From Flavobacterium cellulosilyticum (lineage in GTDB: Bacteria > Bacteroidota > Bacteroidia > Flavobacteriales > Flavobacteriaceae), in assembly GCF_004349355.1 (NCBI RefSeq), contig NZ_SMFK01000004.1, forward strand, positions 128,608 to 192,607: a stretch of DNA of 64,000 nt. The letters are read 5' to 3'. The position numbers were made by a program, and so were the translations under genes. Shown in pieces: positions 1-8,608 of this stretch; the stretch's first letter is position 1; every line of letters begins with the position of its first letter. The notes under the pieces were generated by a model. It ran no database searches. It saw nothing but the letters and a program-made list of their open reading frames with translations, and was not told the origin of the DNA.

Positions 1-60
1 AGGATTTTTACGCTTAACTTATGGACGTTGGATACCAGCGTTTCGCTCGTCTAACAATGA

Positions 61-840
61 CTAAATTGTATTTTTGTTGACCATGAGCTCTTTTATTTTG
101 TCTTCAAGAGATAGTCCATACTTATAACCGTAATCAAAAATTTCATTTGTTTTTCTTAAATCAAACATGCCGAACTGACTCATATCAGGAGGTTCAATGA
201 ATAAATCACATTTTTTAATTTTATTTTTTACAGAATTGTATAAAGCCAAATGAAAACTTCTGTCGATAATGTTATTCATATGAATTTCATTAATCTCTTT
301 CTTAATTGAGTTAACATAGATTCCAATAATTATTTCGCACTGATTTAACAAAGGTTTTATTGGAAAGTTGTCCAGAACACCACCATCTACAAAATAAGTT
401 TCCATGTACTTTACAGGTTGAAATATTACAGGAAAGCAACTCGAAGCCATCAATGATTGTGAAATGTCTCCAGATGAAAAGTACACTATTTCTCCTTTTA
501 AAACATCAGTTGCAGCCACATAAAGAGGAATGTTTAAGTCAGAAAAAGAATTAGTTGGAAAATAATTAGAATATATTTTTTCAAATCCTTTCATCGAAAA
601 AAAACCTTGTTTTTTTATTAGTAAATTGGAGTAATTAAAAAAATGTCCTTTTTTAAGAATGATAAGAATTTCTTCAAATGAAAAGCCTCTCGCGTAAAAA
701 GCTCCCGCAATAGCCCCTGCGCTGGTTCCTGAAATAACTGAAGGTTTGGTTCCAAATTCTTCTAACGCCTTTAGAATTCCTAAATGTGCAATACCTCTAG
801 CACCGCCACCCGATAAAACGATGCCTACTTTATACTTCAT
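61..840 (-). CDS. Patatin-like phospholipase family protein
   Basis: Predicted serine lipid acyl hydrolase of 259 residues. The glycine-rich oxyanion motif GGGARG is at residues 11-16, the nucleophile elbow GTSAG has Ser40, and the second member of the Ser-Asp dyad is Asp152 in VDGG. There is no obvious signal peptide, so it is probably cytoplasmic or peripheral to the inner membrane, like RssA/YchK-type patatins. Its substrate cannot be told from sequence. It is transcribed leftwards, downstream of a small lipoprotein gene on the same strand. A palindrome (GTATTTTAG arms, 905-927) lies between the two but lacks the T-tract expected of a terminator. Confidence 0.92.
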   Translation of the reverse strand: MKYKVGIVLSGGGARGIAHLGILKALEEFGTKPSVISGTSAGAIAGAFYARGFSFEEILIILKKGHFFNYSNLLIKKQGFFSMKGFEKIYSNYFPTNSFSDLNIPLYVAATDVLKGEIVYFSSGDISQSLMASSCFPVIFQPVKYMETYFVDGGVLDNFPIKPLLNQCEIIIGIYVNSIKKEINEIHMNNIIDRSFHLALYNSVKNKIKKCDLFIEPPDMSQFGMFDLRKTNEIFDYGYKYGLSLEDKIKELMVNKNTI

Positions 841-1036
841 AGTACTCCTGTTTTTGTAGATTCTAAAATTACCACTTTATTCCGTATGCAGGGTTTGAAA
901 CGGAGTATTTTAGATTTACTAAAATACGAATAAAAAAGGAAATACGACTTTTCGGATTCAGAACGCATTTTCTAATGTCGATAATAAAAATTATGCAATT
1001 GGGTTTAGGTTCTAGTTATTGTCCGCTGAATTTAAT

Positions 1037-1477
1037 TTATTCTGGTCCAAGTGAAATCAGTAATTCAAATTCCAATTCTTCTTTGTTATTTAAAAGGTAT
1101 CTATAAATGCCTCTTCCTTGATTGTGTCCATCGTCAAAGGCAGCAATCAACCATTCGCTACTTAATAGCTTAATAGTTCTAAACTGCATTGTACCGCCCA
1201 AAACTGCTTTCAAAGGGATCAATTCTGGTTTTTCACGAAGTGCATTTTTGATAAATTGTTCAGGATGAGTAATTCCTTTTTGTATTAAATTTTCACCATC
1301 ATAATTCTCATTATACCAATAATTTGATGTAGTGGTATCCTTTGCTATTATTTTTGTTTGAGCATCTTTTTTAACTTTTAAGCTATCCTCTTTTGCGAGT
1401 GTGTTTTCAGGCATAATTTTTTTCTTGCAACTGAAGGTGCAAAGTAAAATTAGAATTATTAAAATTATTTTTCTCAT
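1037..1477 (-). CDS. Putative lipoprotein, unknown function
   Basis: A 146-residue protein beginning with a short hydrophobic segment and a lipobox-like LCTFSC, with the cysteine near residue 17 followed by lysines, so it is probably lipid-anchored in the envelope. The mature part has a charged linker and a region (about 60-146) predicted from composition to be beta-rich. I do not recognise a family. It may be cotranscribed with the patatin gene to its left, about 200 bp away. Confidence 0.75.
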   Translation of the reverse strand: MRKIILIILILLCTFSCKKKIMPENTLAKEDSLKVKKDAQTKIIAKDTTTSNYWYNENYDGENLIQKGITHPEQFIKNALREKPELIPLKAVLGGTMQFRTIKLLSSEWLIAAFDDGHNQGRGIYRYLLNNKEELEFELLISLGPE

Positions 1478-1595
1478 TTTTTATCATCTTAAATTCAATT
1501 CTTACTCTTATCAAGTCGTTTTCAACTCATGAAAATGTGTTTTTTCGGCTATACCAAAGTACGAAAAAAAAGTCAATAGCACTAAATTCGTTTAG

Positions 1596-1685
1596 CTAGC
1601 GCAAGCGTCATACTCGTACCCATTCTGATTTGTATTTATTTTTGATATTATTTGTTTGCACAAGCTGGACGCTTGAGCCGGCTAG
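1596..1685. repeat. Imperfect inverted repeat
   Basis: The left arm (1596-1609, CTAGC then AAGCGTC) and right arm (1668-1685, GACGCTT then GCTAG) are complementary apart from a short insertion in the right arm. They are separated by about 58 AT-rich bases. The repeat lies downstream of htpG and 38 bp from hairpin element copy 1. It could be a transposable-element relic or a second intergenic repeat family. Confidence 0.55.
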
Positions 1686-1722
1686 GATATTGATAGTCAT
1701 TTTGAAAACAAAACGAACTAAA

Positions 1723-1782
1723 TAGCCCTGATCGAACCGATATCCTCGTAGCGTAGCGAAGAGATAAAGGCGAGAGCAGGAG
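1723..1782 (+). repeat. Flavobacterial hairpin element, copy 1
   Basis: It starts TAGCCCTGAT and ends AGCAGGAG. CCTG and CAGG at the ends can pair, and the interior folds as TATC-TCG against CGA-GAGATA. Three other copies in this window (15031-15110, 44278-44359, 56590-56649) keep the ends but have unrelated inner arms. Both flanking genes run on the minus strand, so this copy is antisense to them. Confidence 0.8.
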
Positions 1783-1821
1783 GGAAGGTTCTTCTGGAAA
1801 AGATTTATACTGCTCCTAAAC

Positions 1822-1853
1822 AAAAAAGACCTGCAAGTTTTCACTTGCAGGTC
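1822..1853 (-). terminator. Rho-independent terminator of htpG
   Basis: An 11-bp perfect stem, GACCTGCAAGT (1828-1838) with ACTTGCAGGTC (1843-1853), has a TTTC loop. On the minus strand it is followed by six T residues (1822-1827). It sits 28 bp past the htpG stop codon. Confidence 0.9.
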
Positions 1854-1881
1854 CTGATACTTAATTCTATTTGCTTGATAC

Positions 1882-3780
1882 TTACTTTATCAAATCAAAA
1901 CTTCTCTTAACGAAAGCAGTCAATTCTTCTCCTTTCAAAAGGTTTTGAGATAATTTTGCCAAGTCTAAAGCTTGTTTCACCAAACTTTCTTGAGCGGTTT
2001 TGTCTTGAGTATTCAAGATATTGGTAGCTAAAACAGAATTAGTATTTACCACCAAATTGTACATTTCTGGCATATTTCCCATTCCGAACATTCCGCCACC
2101 GCCGGATTGACTCATTTCTTTCATTCTACGCATGAATTCTGGTTGCGTGATGATGAAAGGGGCTGCCTGACTGTCCATTGATTCTAGTTGTACGGTATAC
2201 GCTTTTGGAATATACGTTTCCAAAGAAGTTTTTAAACTTTCTTTTTCTTCATCAGACAATTTAGAAATGGTAGTTTCCTCCTTTTTGATCAAGTTGTCAA
2301 TATGGTCTGAATCGACGCGAACGAAAGTTAAATCCTTATTATCACCTTCAATTTTTTGAATTAAATGCGAGATAATTGGAGAGTCTAAAATCAATACTTC
2401 ATATCCTTTTTCTTGCGCAATTTCGATGTAAGAGTGTTGTGCTTCTTTGTTTCCTGCGTATAAAACAACTAGTTTTCCGTCTTTGTCCGTTTGTTTTTCT
2501 TTTAAGGTTTCTTTCAATTCTTCAAGTGTGAAGTATTTGTCATCAACCGTTGGATACAAAACGAAAGCACTTGATTTTTCGTAGAATTTATCTTCAGAAA
2601 GCATTCCGTATTCTAAAACAATTTTAATGTCGTTCCATTTTGCTTCAAAATCAGCACGGTTTTCGTTGAATAATGATTTTAATTTATCAGCTACTTTGCG
2701 AGTGATGTAATTCGAAATTTTCTTTACCGCACCATCGGCTTGCAAGCCTGAACGAGAAACATTCAAAGGAATGTCTGGTGAATCAACCACACCACGAAGC
2801 ATCATTAAAAATTCAGGAACAATTCCTTCTACATTATCGGTAACATAAACTTGGTTTTGGAACAATTGAATTCTGTCCTTTTGGATTTGCATGTCGTTCC
2901 CTAATTTTGGGAAATACAAAATTCCAGTCAAGTTAAATGGATAATCAACATTTAAATGAATGTGAAACAAAGGCTCTTCGAACTGCATTGGATACAATTC
3001 GCGGTAGAAATCTTTATAATCAGCATCCGATAAATCCGTTGGTTGTTTAGTCCAAGCTGGATTTGGGTTATTGATGATGTTGTCAACTTCTACTTCAGTA
3101 AAAATTTCGTCTTTGTTTTCTGATTCAACAAATTCACCTTTCTTTTGTTCGATTTTCTCGGTTCTAATACCAAATTTAATTGGAATAGGCATAAATTTAT
3201 TATACTTATTCAACAATTCTTTGATTTTGAATTCTTCTAAAAACTCTAATGAATCCTCGGCAATATGTAAGATAATTTCAGTACCACGTGTTGTTTTGTC
3301 AGCTGGTTCTAAAGTGAATTCTGGACTTCCATCACAAATCCAATGTGCTGCAGGTTCGTCTTTGAACGATTTTGTTATGATTTCTACTTTAGAGGCTACC
3401 ATAAAAGCAGAATAAAACCCTAATCCAAAATGACCTATAATTCCTGAATCTTTTGCAGAATCTTTGTATTTTTCTAAAAACTCTTCCGCTCCAGAAAAAG
3501 CAACTTGATTGATGTATTTTTCTACTTCATCAGTGGTCATTCCTAACCCTTGATCGATGATATGCAATTTCTTGCCTTCTTTATCGATTTTCACTTCGAT
3601 AATTGGATTGCCATATTCTACTTTAGCTTCACCAATACTTGTCAGGTGTTTTAATTTTAATGTGGCATCTGTTCCATTCGAAATCAACTCACGCAAAAAT
3701 ATTTCGTGATCGCTGTATAAGAATTTTTTAATTAAGGGAAAGATGTTTTCCACCGAAACGTTAATTTTTCCAGTTGTCAT
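1882..3780 (-). CDS. htpG: Molecular chaperone HtpG (Hsp90)
   Basis: A 632-residue bacterial Hsp90, the usual length. The N-terminal GHKL ATPase domain shows the ATP-binding helix RELISNGTDA (about residues 26-35), the DQGLGM loop and the lid/GxxG segment GHFGLGFYSAF. The middle client-binding domain and C-terminal dimerisation domain follow. It is a cytoplasmic ATP-driven chaperone of the heat-stress response. The gene appears monocistronic, with its own strong terminator immediately downstream. The usual NAxDA helix reads NGTDA here, a conservative variant. Confidence 0.98.
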   Translation of the reverse strand: MTTGKINVSVENIFPLIKKFLYSDHEIFLRELISNGTDATLKLKHLTSIGEAKVEYGNPIIEVKIDKEGKKLHIIDQGLGMTTDEVEKYINQVAFSGAEEFLEKYKDSAKDSGIIGHFGLGFYSAFMVASKVEIITKSFKDEPAAHWICDGSPEFTLEPADKTTRGTEIILHIAEDSLEFLEEFKIKELLNKYNKFMPIPIKFGIRTEKIEQKKGEFVESENKDEIFTEVEVDNIINNPNPAWTKQPTDLSDADYKDFYRELYPMQFEEPLFHIHLNVDYPFNLTGILYFPKLGNDMQIQKDRIQLFQNQVYVTDNVEGIVPEFLMMLRGVVDSPDIPLNVSRSGLQADGAVKKISNYITRKVADKLKSLFNENRADFEAKWNDIKIVLEYGMLSEDKFYEKSSAFVLYPTVDDKYFTLEELKETLKEKQTDKDGKLVVLYAGNKEAQHSYIEIAQEKGYEVLILDSPIISHLIQKIEGDNKDLTFVRVDSDHIDNLIKKEETTISKLSDEEKESLKTSLETYIPKAYTVQLESMDSQAAPFIITQPEFMRRMKEMSQSGGGGMFGMGNMPEMYNLVVNTNSVLATNILNTQDKTAQESLVKQALDLAKLSQNLLKGEELTAFVKRSFDLIK

Positions 3781-3953
3781 ATGATAAGTTTTAAATTTTT
3801 CAATTTCATTTAGTCAAATAAGATACCAAATAACGTAAGGGTGACAAAATGTCGGAAATGTAAATTATGATACAAAATACTAATATTTTGAAACAAATTT
3901 TCCAAACAGCATTGTATCTTTGTCTAAGTTTAATCTTAAAAAAACCAAAAAAA

Positions 3954-4430
3954 ATGAAAAAAACAATTACATTGATGATAGTGGCAATTTTGCTCTTTGC
4001 TTGCAAAACTTCTTCTATTACAGATAAGAAATTAGATAGAAAGGCTCAAGTCGCAATAAAAGGCAACTGGGTAATCAATTCTGTTTACTATCCTGGTTCA
4101 GAATATATTAAAGTAAATACTTTTCAACTAGCCGATTCTAAATGTTTTGAAGGAAGTACCTGGAAATTTATTTCTAATAATAACAAGGGAAATATGGCTT
4201 TGACAAAGTCGGATTGTATAACATTTAGTTCCCCAATTACGTGGTTTGTAAATAAAGATGGTCAATTTGTTTTGAAAATTTTAAATGCTGGTGAAAAAGC
4301 TAAAAAAGTGAGAGAAGGTTATATTTTATATTTAGTTAATCAAACAGCAGATTCCTTTCAATTGATTGATAAAATTAATGTAGGAGGTAAAATGACAGAT
4401 GTAGTGTACCAATTCAACAGAACCAATTAA
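3954..4430 (+). CDS. Lipocalin-like lipoprotein
   Basis: The preferred start is the ATG at 3954, giving 158 residues, because it opens directly onto a signal peptide with a lipobox ending AILLFAC. The upstream in-frame codons from 3867 lie across a likely promoter -7 box (TATCTTTG, 3915-3922). The mature part reads GNWVINSVYYPG and has a beta-rich pattern resembling the small lipocalin-type lipoproteins common in Flavobacteriia, usually anchored in the outer membrane. It is followed after 20 bp by an OmpA-type lipoprotein gene on the same strand, so the two are probably cotranscribed. The specific ligand is unknown. Confidence 0.8.
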   Translation: MKKTITLMIVAILLFACKTSSITDKKLDRKAQVAIKGNWVINSVYYPGSEYIKVNTFQLADSKCFEGSTWKFISNNNKGNMALTKSDCITFSSPITWFVNKDGQFVLKILNAGEKAKKVREGYILYLVNQTADSFQLIDKINVGGKMTDVVYQFNRTN

Positions 4431-4450
4431 AAACTATAATACTAAAAGAT

Positions 4451-5146
4451 ATGAAAAATATTTCGATAATAATAATGGCATTAATGCTGTCAGTGGGTTC
4501 TCTTTTTACAAGTTGTGAATCGTTAAAGAACACCAATAAAACACAAAGAGGTGCTGGTATTGGTGCGGCAGGTGGAGCGATAATTGGAGCAATTCTAGGT
4601 AATAACCTTGGAAAAGGAGGAAATGGTGCTGTGGGAGCTGTTCTTGGAGGAGTTGTTGGAGGAGTTGCCGGTGGTGTTATTGGTAATAAAATGGACAAAC
4701 AAGCCAGACAGATCGACGAGGTGCTTCCTGGTGCTGAAGTAGAACGCGTAGGAGAAGGAATCAAATTAGTTTTGAATGAAAATGCGGTGCGATTTGAGAC
4801 TAATAAATCCACTTTGACAGCTACTGCAAAAGCGAATTTGAATAAACTAGTACCTGTTTTTAAAGAATATCCAGACACAAATATCACCATTTTTGGTTAT
4901 ACCGATAGTACAGGTTCTGCTGATTATAATTTGAAACTTTCAGGAGAAAGAGCAGCTTCAGTAAAAAATTATTTGGCTTCTTCAGGTTTAGTAGCGAGTA
5001 GATTTGGAATAACAGGATTAGGGATTGCAGATCCTATTGCTTCGAATGATACTCCCGAAGGAAGAAGTAAAAATCGTCGTGTGGAATTTGCCATCACTGC
5101 AAATGACAAAATGTTAGAAGACGCTAAAAAAGAATCAGGGAACTAA
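4451..5146 (+). CDS. OmpA family lipoprotein (YiaD-like)
   Basis: A 231-residue envelope protein with a lipobox (LFTSC, cysteine about residue 22), then a glycine-zipper region (about 33-80, rich in GxxxG repeats) that may insert in or lie on the membrane, and a C-terminal OmpA domain (about 105-215). That domain carries the peptidoglycan-binding signature FGYTDSTGSADYN and the NRRVEF motif. It tethers the outer membrane to peptidoglycan. It is second in a two-gene unit with the lipocalin-like lipoprotein, and a terminator follows. Confidence 0.93.
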   Translation: MKNISIIIMALMLSVGSLFTSCESLKNTNKTQRGAGIGAAGGAIIGAILGNNLGKGGNGAVGAVLGGVVGGVAGGVIGNKMDKQARQIDEVLPGAEVERVGEGIKLVLNENAVRFETNKSTLTATAKANLNKLVPVFKEYPDTNITIFGYTDSTGSADYNLKLSGERAASVKNYLASSGLVASRFGITGLGIADPIASNDTPEGRSKNRRVEFAITANDKMLEDAKKESGN

Positions 5147-5171
5147 ATTTCCATAAAATAAATATTGAATT

Positions 5172-5203
5172 AAGCTGTTTCGCATTGAAACAGCTTTTTT
5201 TTT
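5172..5203 (+). terminator. Rho-independent terminator after the OmpA lipoprotein gene
   Basis: A 10-bp perfect stem, AAGCTGTTTC (5172-5181) with GAAACAGCTT (5187-5196), has a five-base loop and a run of nine T. Confidence 0.9.
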
Positions 5204-5275
5204 GCATTAGACATTCGTTAACTGAATGGAGTAAGAAATCAATGTAAGATAATGATTTTCAATTATAGTAGCCTT

Positions 5276-5356
5276 TTGCAACTATCCGTCATCATCCTTA
5301 ATTACAATGTCCGCTACTTTTTCGAACTTTGTGTTTTGAGTGTTCAAATAAAATGA
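5276..5356 (+). pseudogene. Truncated 5' end of a glycosyltransferase gene (duplicate)
   Basis: TTG at 5276 opens a frame reading MQLSVIILNYNVRYFFELC and on to SVQ, then IK and a TGA stop at 5354-5356. The first 24 codons match the start of the intact glycosyltransferase at 5920 at 66 of 72 bases. Five of the six differences are synonymous and one changes Leu to Phe. Identity ends abruptly at codon 24, just before the toxin-antitoxin genes. It is therefore a stub of the same or an allelic glycosyltransferase, cut where the toxin-antitoxin segment begins. An ATG at 5252 is also in frame but has no counterpart upstream of 5920. Confidence 0.85.
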
Positions 5357-5383
5357 GTAAATTTGATTATTAATTAAAAAATC

Positions 5384-5626
5384 ATGAATTCAGAAGCATT
5401 AAAAATTAACTTAACTCAAAGAATTTTAAATCTTACTGATGATAAAATTCTATATAAAATTTCAAGGCTTCTTGATAAAGAAAATGTAGTGGGTTTTGAT
5501 GTGAATGGAAATCCAATTTATGAAAATGAATATGTTAATGATATTAATAGCGCTTTGAATTTACTATCTGAAGGAAAATTGGAGACTTATTCAAGCGAAG
5601 AAGTGAAAAGAAAAATTTTGAGATAA
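5384..5626 (+). CDS. Putative antitoxin of a type II toxin-antitoxin pair
   Basis: An 80-residue acidic/basic mixed protein. The N-terminal half is helical with repeated Leu/Ile. The C-terminal part (ALNLLSEGKLETYSSEEVKRKIL) resembles the toxin-binding tail of small Bacteroidota antitoxins. I cannot place it in a named DNA-binding family. The call rests on its size and on the TAATG overlap with a RelE/ParE-like toxin: its stop and the toxin start share base 5626. The gene lies inside a duplicated glycosyltransferase 5' end, so it is part of an inserted segment. Confidence 0.72.
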   Translation: MNSEALKINLTQRILNLTDDKILYKISRLLDKENVVGFDVNGNPIYENEYVNDINSALNLLSEGKLETYSSEEVKRKILR

Positions 5627-5916
5627 TGAATGTTATCTGGAGAAAAAACGCATTAAATGAATTAGAAGCGATCTATAAATATATTAAAAAAGAAAGCCCG
5701 CAAAATGCTGTTTTAGTATTCAATTCAATTTATGATTTGGCTATTTCCCTGCCAAATTTCCCATATAAATTTCCTGTTGAACCAATAATCAATATAGAAA
5801 AAGTAAGATTTGTGGTTGTCTGGAGCTTTAAAATTGTTTATTCTGTTGAAAAGGATAGTATTGTGATATTGAGAGTTTTTAATACAAAGCAAAATCCAAA
5901 AAAACTAAAAAAGTAA
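5626..5916 (+). CDS. RelE/ParE-family toxin
   Basis: 96 residues with the RelE/ParE fold pattern: an N-terminal helical hairpin (WRKNALNELEAIYKYIKKESPQ) followed by beta strands with VRFVVVWSFKIVYSV and VILRVFNTKQNP. Members either cleave mRNA on ribosomes (RelE) or poison gyrase (ParE). Sequence alone does not settle which. Translation is coupled to the antitoxin by the one-base overlap. Its TAA stop (5914-5916) is in frame with, and only 3 nt ahead of, the TTG start of the glycosyltransferase, so the three genes may be expressed as one unit. Confidence 0.85.
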   Translation: MNVIWRKNALNELEAIYKYIKKESPQNAVLVFNSIYDLAISLPNFPYKFPVEPIINIEKVRFVVVWSFKIVYSVEKDSIVILRVFNTKQNPKKLKK

Positions 5917-5919
5917 ACA

Positions 5920-7053
5920 TTGCAACTATCTGTCATCATCCTTAATTACAATGTCCGCTATTTTTTAGAACTATGCGTTTTAAGTGTTCAAAAAGCACTT
6001 TTAACTATAGATGCTGAAATTATTGTAATCGACAATAATTCCCAAGATGATAGCTGCGAAATGATGAAACTACGATTTCCGAATGTAAGACTGATCGAGA
6101 ATAAGGAAAATTCAGGTTTTCCAAAAGGCAATAATATTGGAGTTGCAGTAGCTCAAGGAGAATACATTTGCATTTTAAATCCAGATACGGTTGTCGCCGA
6201 AGATACTTTCGAAAAAGTTTTGGCTTTCGCCAAAAAACAAAATAACCTAGGAATAATTGGTTGCAAACTCATTGATGGAACAGGGAATTTTCTCCCAGAA
6301 AGCAAGCGAGGTGTGCCAACTCCATTTGTGGCTTTTACAAAAATTACAGGCGTGTATAAAGTCTTTCCAAAAACATTCGGCAAATACTACGCTCAACAAC
6401 TATCGGAAAATGAATCTGGAAAGGTAGATATTCTTGTTGGTGCATTTATGTGTATGAAACGAGAGTTGTATACTGATATTGGTGGTTTTGACGAGGATTG
6501 TTTTATGTATTCGGATGATATTGATTTGTCTTATATGGCATTAAAAAGCGGAAAATCAAATTATTATTTTCACGAAACTTCAGTAGTCCATTTTAAAGGG
6601 GAAAGCACCATTAAAGATGGAACTTATATGAAAAGGTTTCAAGAGGCAATGAATTTCTTTTATAAAAAACATTTCAAAGTGTCTTATTTCTTTTCTGTAT
6701 TTATGAAAATCGGAATTGTGTTTTTTTCTTTTGTAAAAATGTTTGAAGGCAAACCAAAATCTAAATCCTCCGCTGATAATTATATAGTATTTTCGGATAA
6801 TGAATTTGTAATAGAAAAATTAAATAAAGTAGTTAGAAAACCTATAAAAAGACAAGAAGATCTGAAACAATTCTCTAACAACGAATTAACAGAAATTGTT
6901 TTTGATCAACATTTTATGGATTTCAAAACAATAATAAAAACACTGGAAGCAGAGAAGAATAAAGGTTTTACATTTAAAATCTATCTACAAGAATCAGGTT
7001 TTATGATAGGTAGTAATAGTAGTTTTGATAGAGGAGAAATTATCAAGATTTAA
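5920..7053 (+). CDS. Glycosyltransferase family 2 protein
   Basis: A 377-residue GT-A fold transferase. The N-terminal LSVIILNYNV strand, the nucleotide-binding IVIDNNSQDDS motif and the DxD-like NPDTV (about residues 85-89) identify family 2, with rhamnosyltransferase-like features (GGFDEDCFMYSDDIDLSYMA). The C-terminal hydrophobic stretch (SYFFSVFMKIGIVFFSF, about 247-263) may contact the membrane, and the last 100 residues are unassigned. The only in-frame start is TTG at 5920, because the toxin stop codon lies directly upstream. The duplicated stub at 5276 uses the same TTG. Likely role: cell-surface polysaccharide synthesis. Confidence 0.9.
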   Translation: MQLSVIILNYNVRYFLELCVLSVQKALLTIDAEIIVIDNNSQDDSCEMMKLRFPNVRLIENKENSGFPKGNNIGVAVAQGEYICILNPDTVVAEDTFEKVLAFAKKQNNLGIIGCKLIDGTGNFLPESKRGVPTPFVAFTKITGVYKVFPKTFGKYYAQQLSENESGKVDILVGAFMCMKRELYTDIGGFDEDCFMYSDDIDLSYMALKSGKSNYYFHETSVVHFKGESTIKDGTYMKRFQEAMNFFYKKHFKVSYFFSVFMKIGIVFFSFVKMFEGKPKSKSSADNYIVFSDNEFVIEKLNKVVRKPIKRQEDLKQFSNNELTEIVFDQHFMDFKTIIKTLEAEKNKGFTFKIYLQESGFMIGSNSSFDRGEIIKI

Positions 7054-7175
7054 GAAATATAATTTATAAATAAGGTTATTAAGATTCATGTAAAATTGAG
7101 TAATTCAGGGGTAAAACTAAAAATAATCACTAATTTTGCAAGAAGAAAACCTTAACCACCTTTTTAAATAACAAT

Positions 7176-8483
7176 ATGGCAAGATTTGAATTAAAGCTTC
7201 CGAAAATGGGGGAAAGCGTTGCAGAAGCGACCATTACAAATTGGTTGAAACAAGTTGGTGACAAAATTGAAGCTGATGAAGCAGTACTTGAAATTGCAAC
7301 TGACAAAGTGGATAGTGAAGTGCCTAGCGAAGTTTCAGGTATTTTGGTGGAACAATTGTTTGGAAAAGATGATCTTGTTCAAGTGGGGCAAACCATTGCT
7401 ATAATTGAAACGGATAGTGGTTCAATGCTAACAACACCAAAAGTAGAAGCGGATGTTCCTGTTGAAGTAGCCGAAATTGAAAAAACAATAGAATCTGTAA
7501 AAGAGACTATAGTAAGTCAAGTTAATTTCTCGGATTCCGAAAAATTCTTTTCTCCCTTAGTAAAAAACATTGCTAAAGAAGAAGGTGTTTCTATAACTGA
7601 ATTAGAAAATATTTCTGGGACAGGTAAAGACGGAAGAGTTACTAAGGAAGATATATTAACTTATATAGCAAATAGAAAAGAACCTAAAGTCGAAATTAAA
7701 CAAGAAATTAATGGACCCAAAATTGCCGAAGTTCAAAAAGCTTCCGTTCTAACAATGCCAGTTTCTGTAAATGGTGGTGATGAAATCATTGAAATGGACA
7801 GGATGCGAAAGTTGATTTCGGGTTATATGGTAGCTTCCATTCAAACATCGGCACATGTTCAATCCTTTATTGAGGTAGATGTGACTAATATCGTAAAATG
7901 GCGTGAAAAGGTTAAAGAGTCTTTCGAGATAAGAGAAGGCGAAAAATTGACTTATACACCTATTTTTATGGAAGCTGTTGCAAAAGCCTTAAAAGATTTT
8001 CCAATGATGAATATTGCTGTTGATGGTGATTTTATTATCAAAAAGAAAAATATAAATCTTGGTATGGCAGCTTCATTATCTAATGGTAACCTAATTGTAC
8101 CTGTAATCAAAAATGCGGATCAATTGAATCTGGTAGGAATGGCAAAAGCGGTAAATGACTTAGGGAATCGTGCAAAAACCGGAAAATTAAAACCAGATGA
8201 TACGCAAGGAGGAACCTATACAGTTACTAATGTAGGTACTTTTGGAAGTGTTTTTGGTACGCCGATCATCAATCAGCCTCAAGTGGGGATTCTTGCCTTA
8301 GGTATCATTCGAAAAGTGCCAGCAGTTATTGAAACTCCAGAAGGTGATTTTATTGGTATTCGTCAAAAAATGTTCTTGTCTCACAGTTATGATCATCGTG
8401 TTGTTGATGGTGCGCTTGGAGGAAGTTTTGTTAAAAGAGTTGCTGAATATCTAGAAGCATTTGATGTAGATAGAAATTTTTAA
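7176..8483 (+). CDS. Dihydrolipoamide acyltransferase (2-oxoacid dehydrogenase E2)
   Basis: 435 residues in three parts. A lipoyl domain (1-75) has lipoylated Lys44 in ATDKVDSEV. A peripheral subunit-binding domain spans about 125-167. The catalytic acyltransferase domain has His407 and Asp411 in SYDHRVVDG. It transfers the acyl group from the E1-bound intermediate to CoA. The domain plan and motifs fit a branched-chain 2-oxoacid dehydrogenase E2 better than the succinyl or pyruvate types, but the substrate is inferred. It stands alone: the E1 and E3 genes are not nearby. TAATTTTG at 7131-7138 is a plausible -7 box. Confidence 0.92.
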   Translation: MARFELKLPKMGESVAEATITNWLKQVGDKIEADEAVLEIATDKVDSEVPSEVSGILVEQLFGKDDLVQVGQTIAIIETDSGSMLTTPKVEADVPVEVAEIEKTIESVKETIVSQVNFSDSEKFFSPLVKNIAKEEGVSITELENISGTGKDGRVTKEDILTYIANRKEPKVEIKQEINGPKIAEVQKASVLTMPVSVNGGDEIIEMDRMRKLISGYMVASIQTSAHVQSFIEVDVTNIVKWREKVKESFEIREGEKLTYTPIFMEAVAKALKDFPMMNIAVDGDFIIKKKNINLGMAASLSNGNLIVPVIKNADQLNLVGMAKAVNDLGNRAKTGKLKPDDTQGGTYTVTNVGTFGSVFGTPIINQPQVGILALGIIRKVPAVIETPEGDFIGIRQKMFLSHSYDHRVVDGALGGSFVKRVAEYLEAFDVDRNF

Positions 8484-8498
8484 GAATAAATTATTTTT

Positions 8499-8530
8499 AA
8501 AATCCGACTCGTTTTAGCTGTCGGATTTTT
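8499..8530 (+). terminator. Terminator after the E2 gene
   Basis: The stem AAAATCCGAC (8499-8508) pairs with GTCGGATTTT (8520-8529), with an 11-base loop and a short T run. Confidence 0.85.
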
Positions 8531-8608
8531 CATTTAATGTAAAACTTTTAAGACCAATCGATGAACGGTAAGTTCAAAAAGATATATTTGTCATTCTAAA
8601 ATTTAAAA

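Noticed and set aside
905..927. Palindrome between the lipoprotein and patatin genes as a terminator
   Set aside because: There is no T run on either strand at the right side, so I leave its role open.
1608..1844. A 78-codon minus-strand ORF between the lipoprotein and htpG
   Set aside because: It runs through the inverted repeat, hairpin copy 1 and the htpG terminator. Its composition is not protein-like.
4414..4890. A 158-codon ORF antisense to the OmpA lipoprotein gene
   Set aside because: Its Pro/Ala-rich translation is the mirror of the glycine-zipper repeats on the coding strand.
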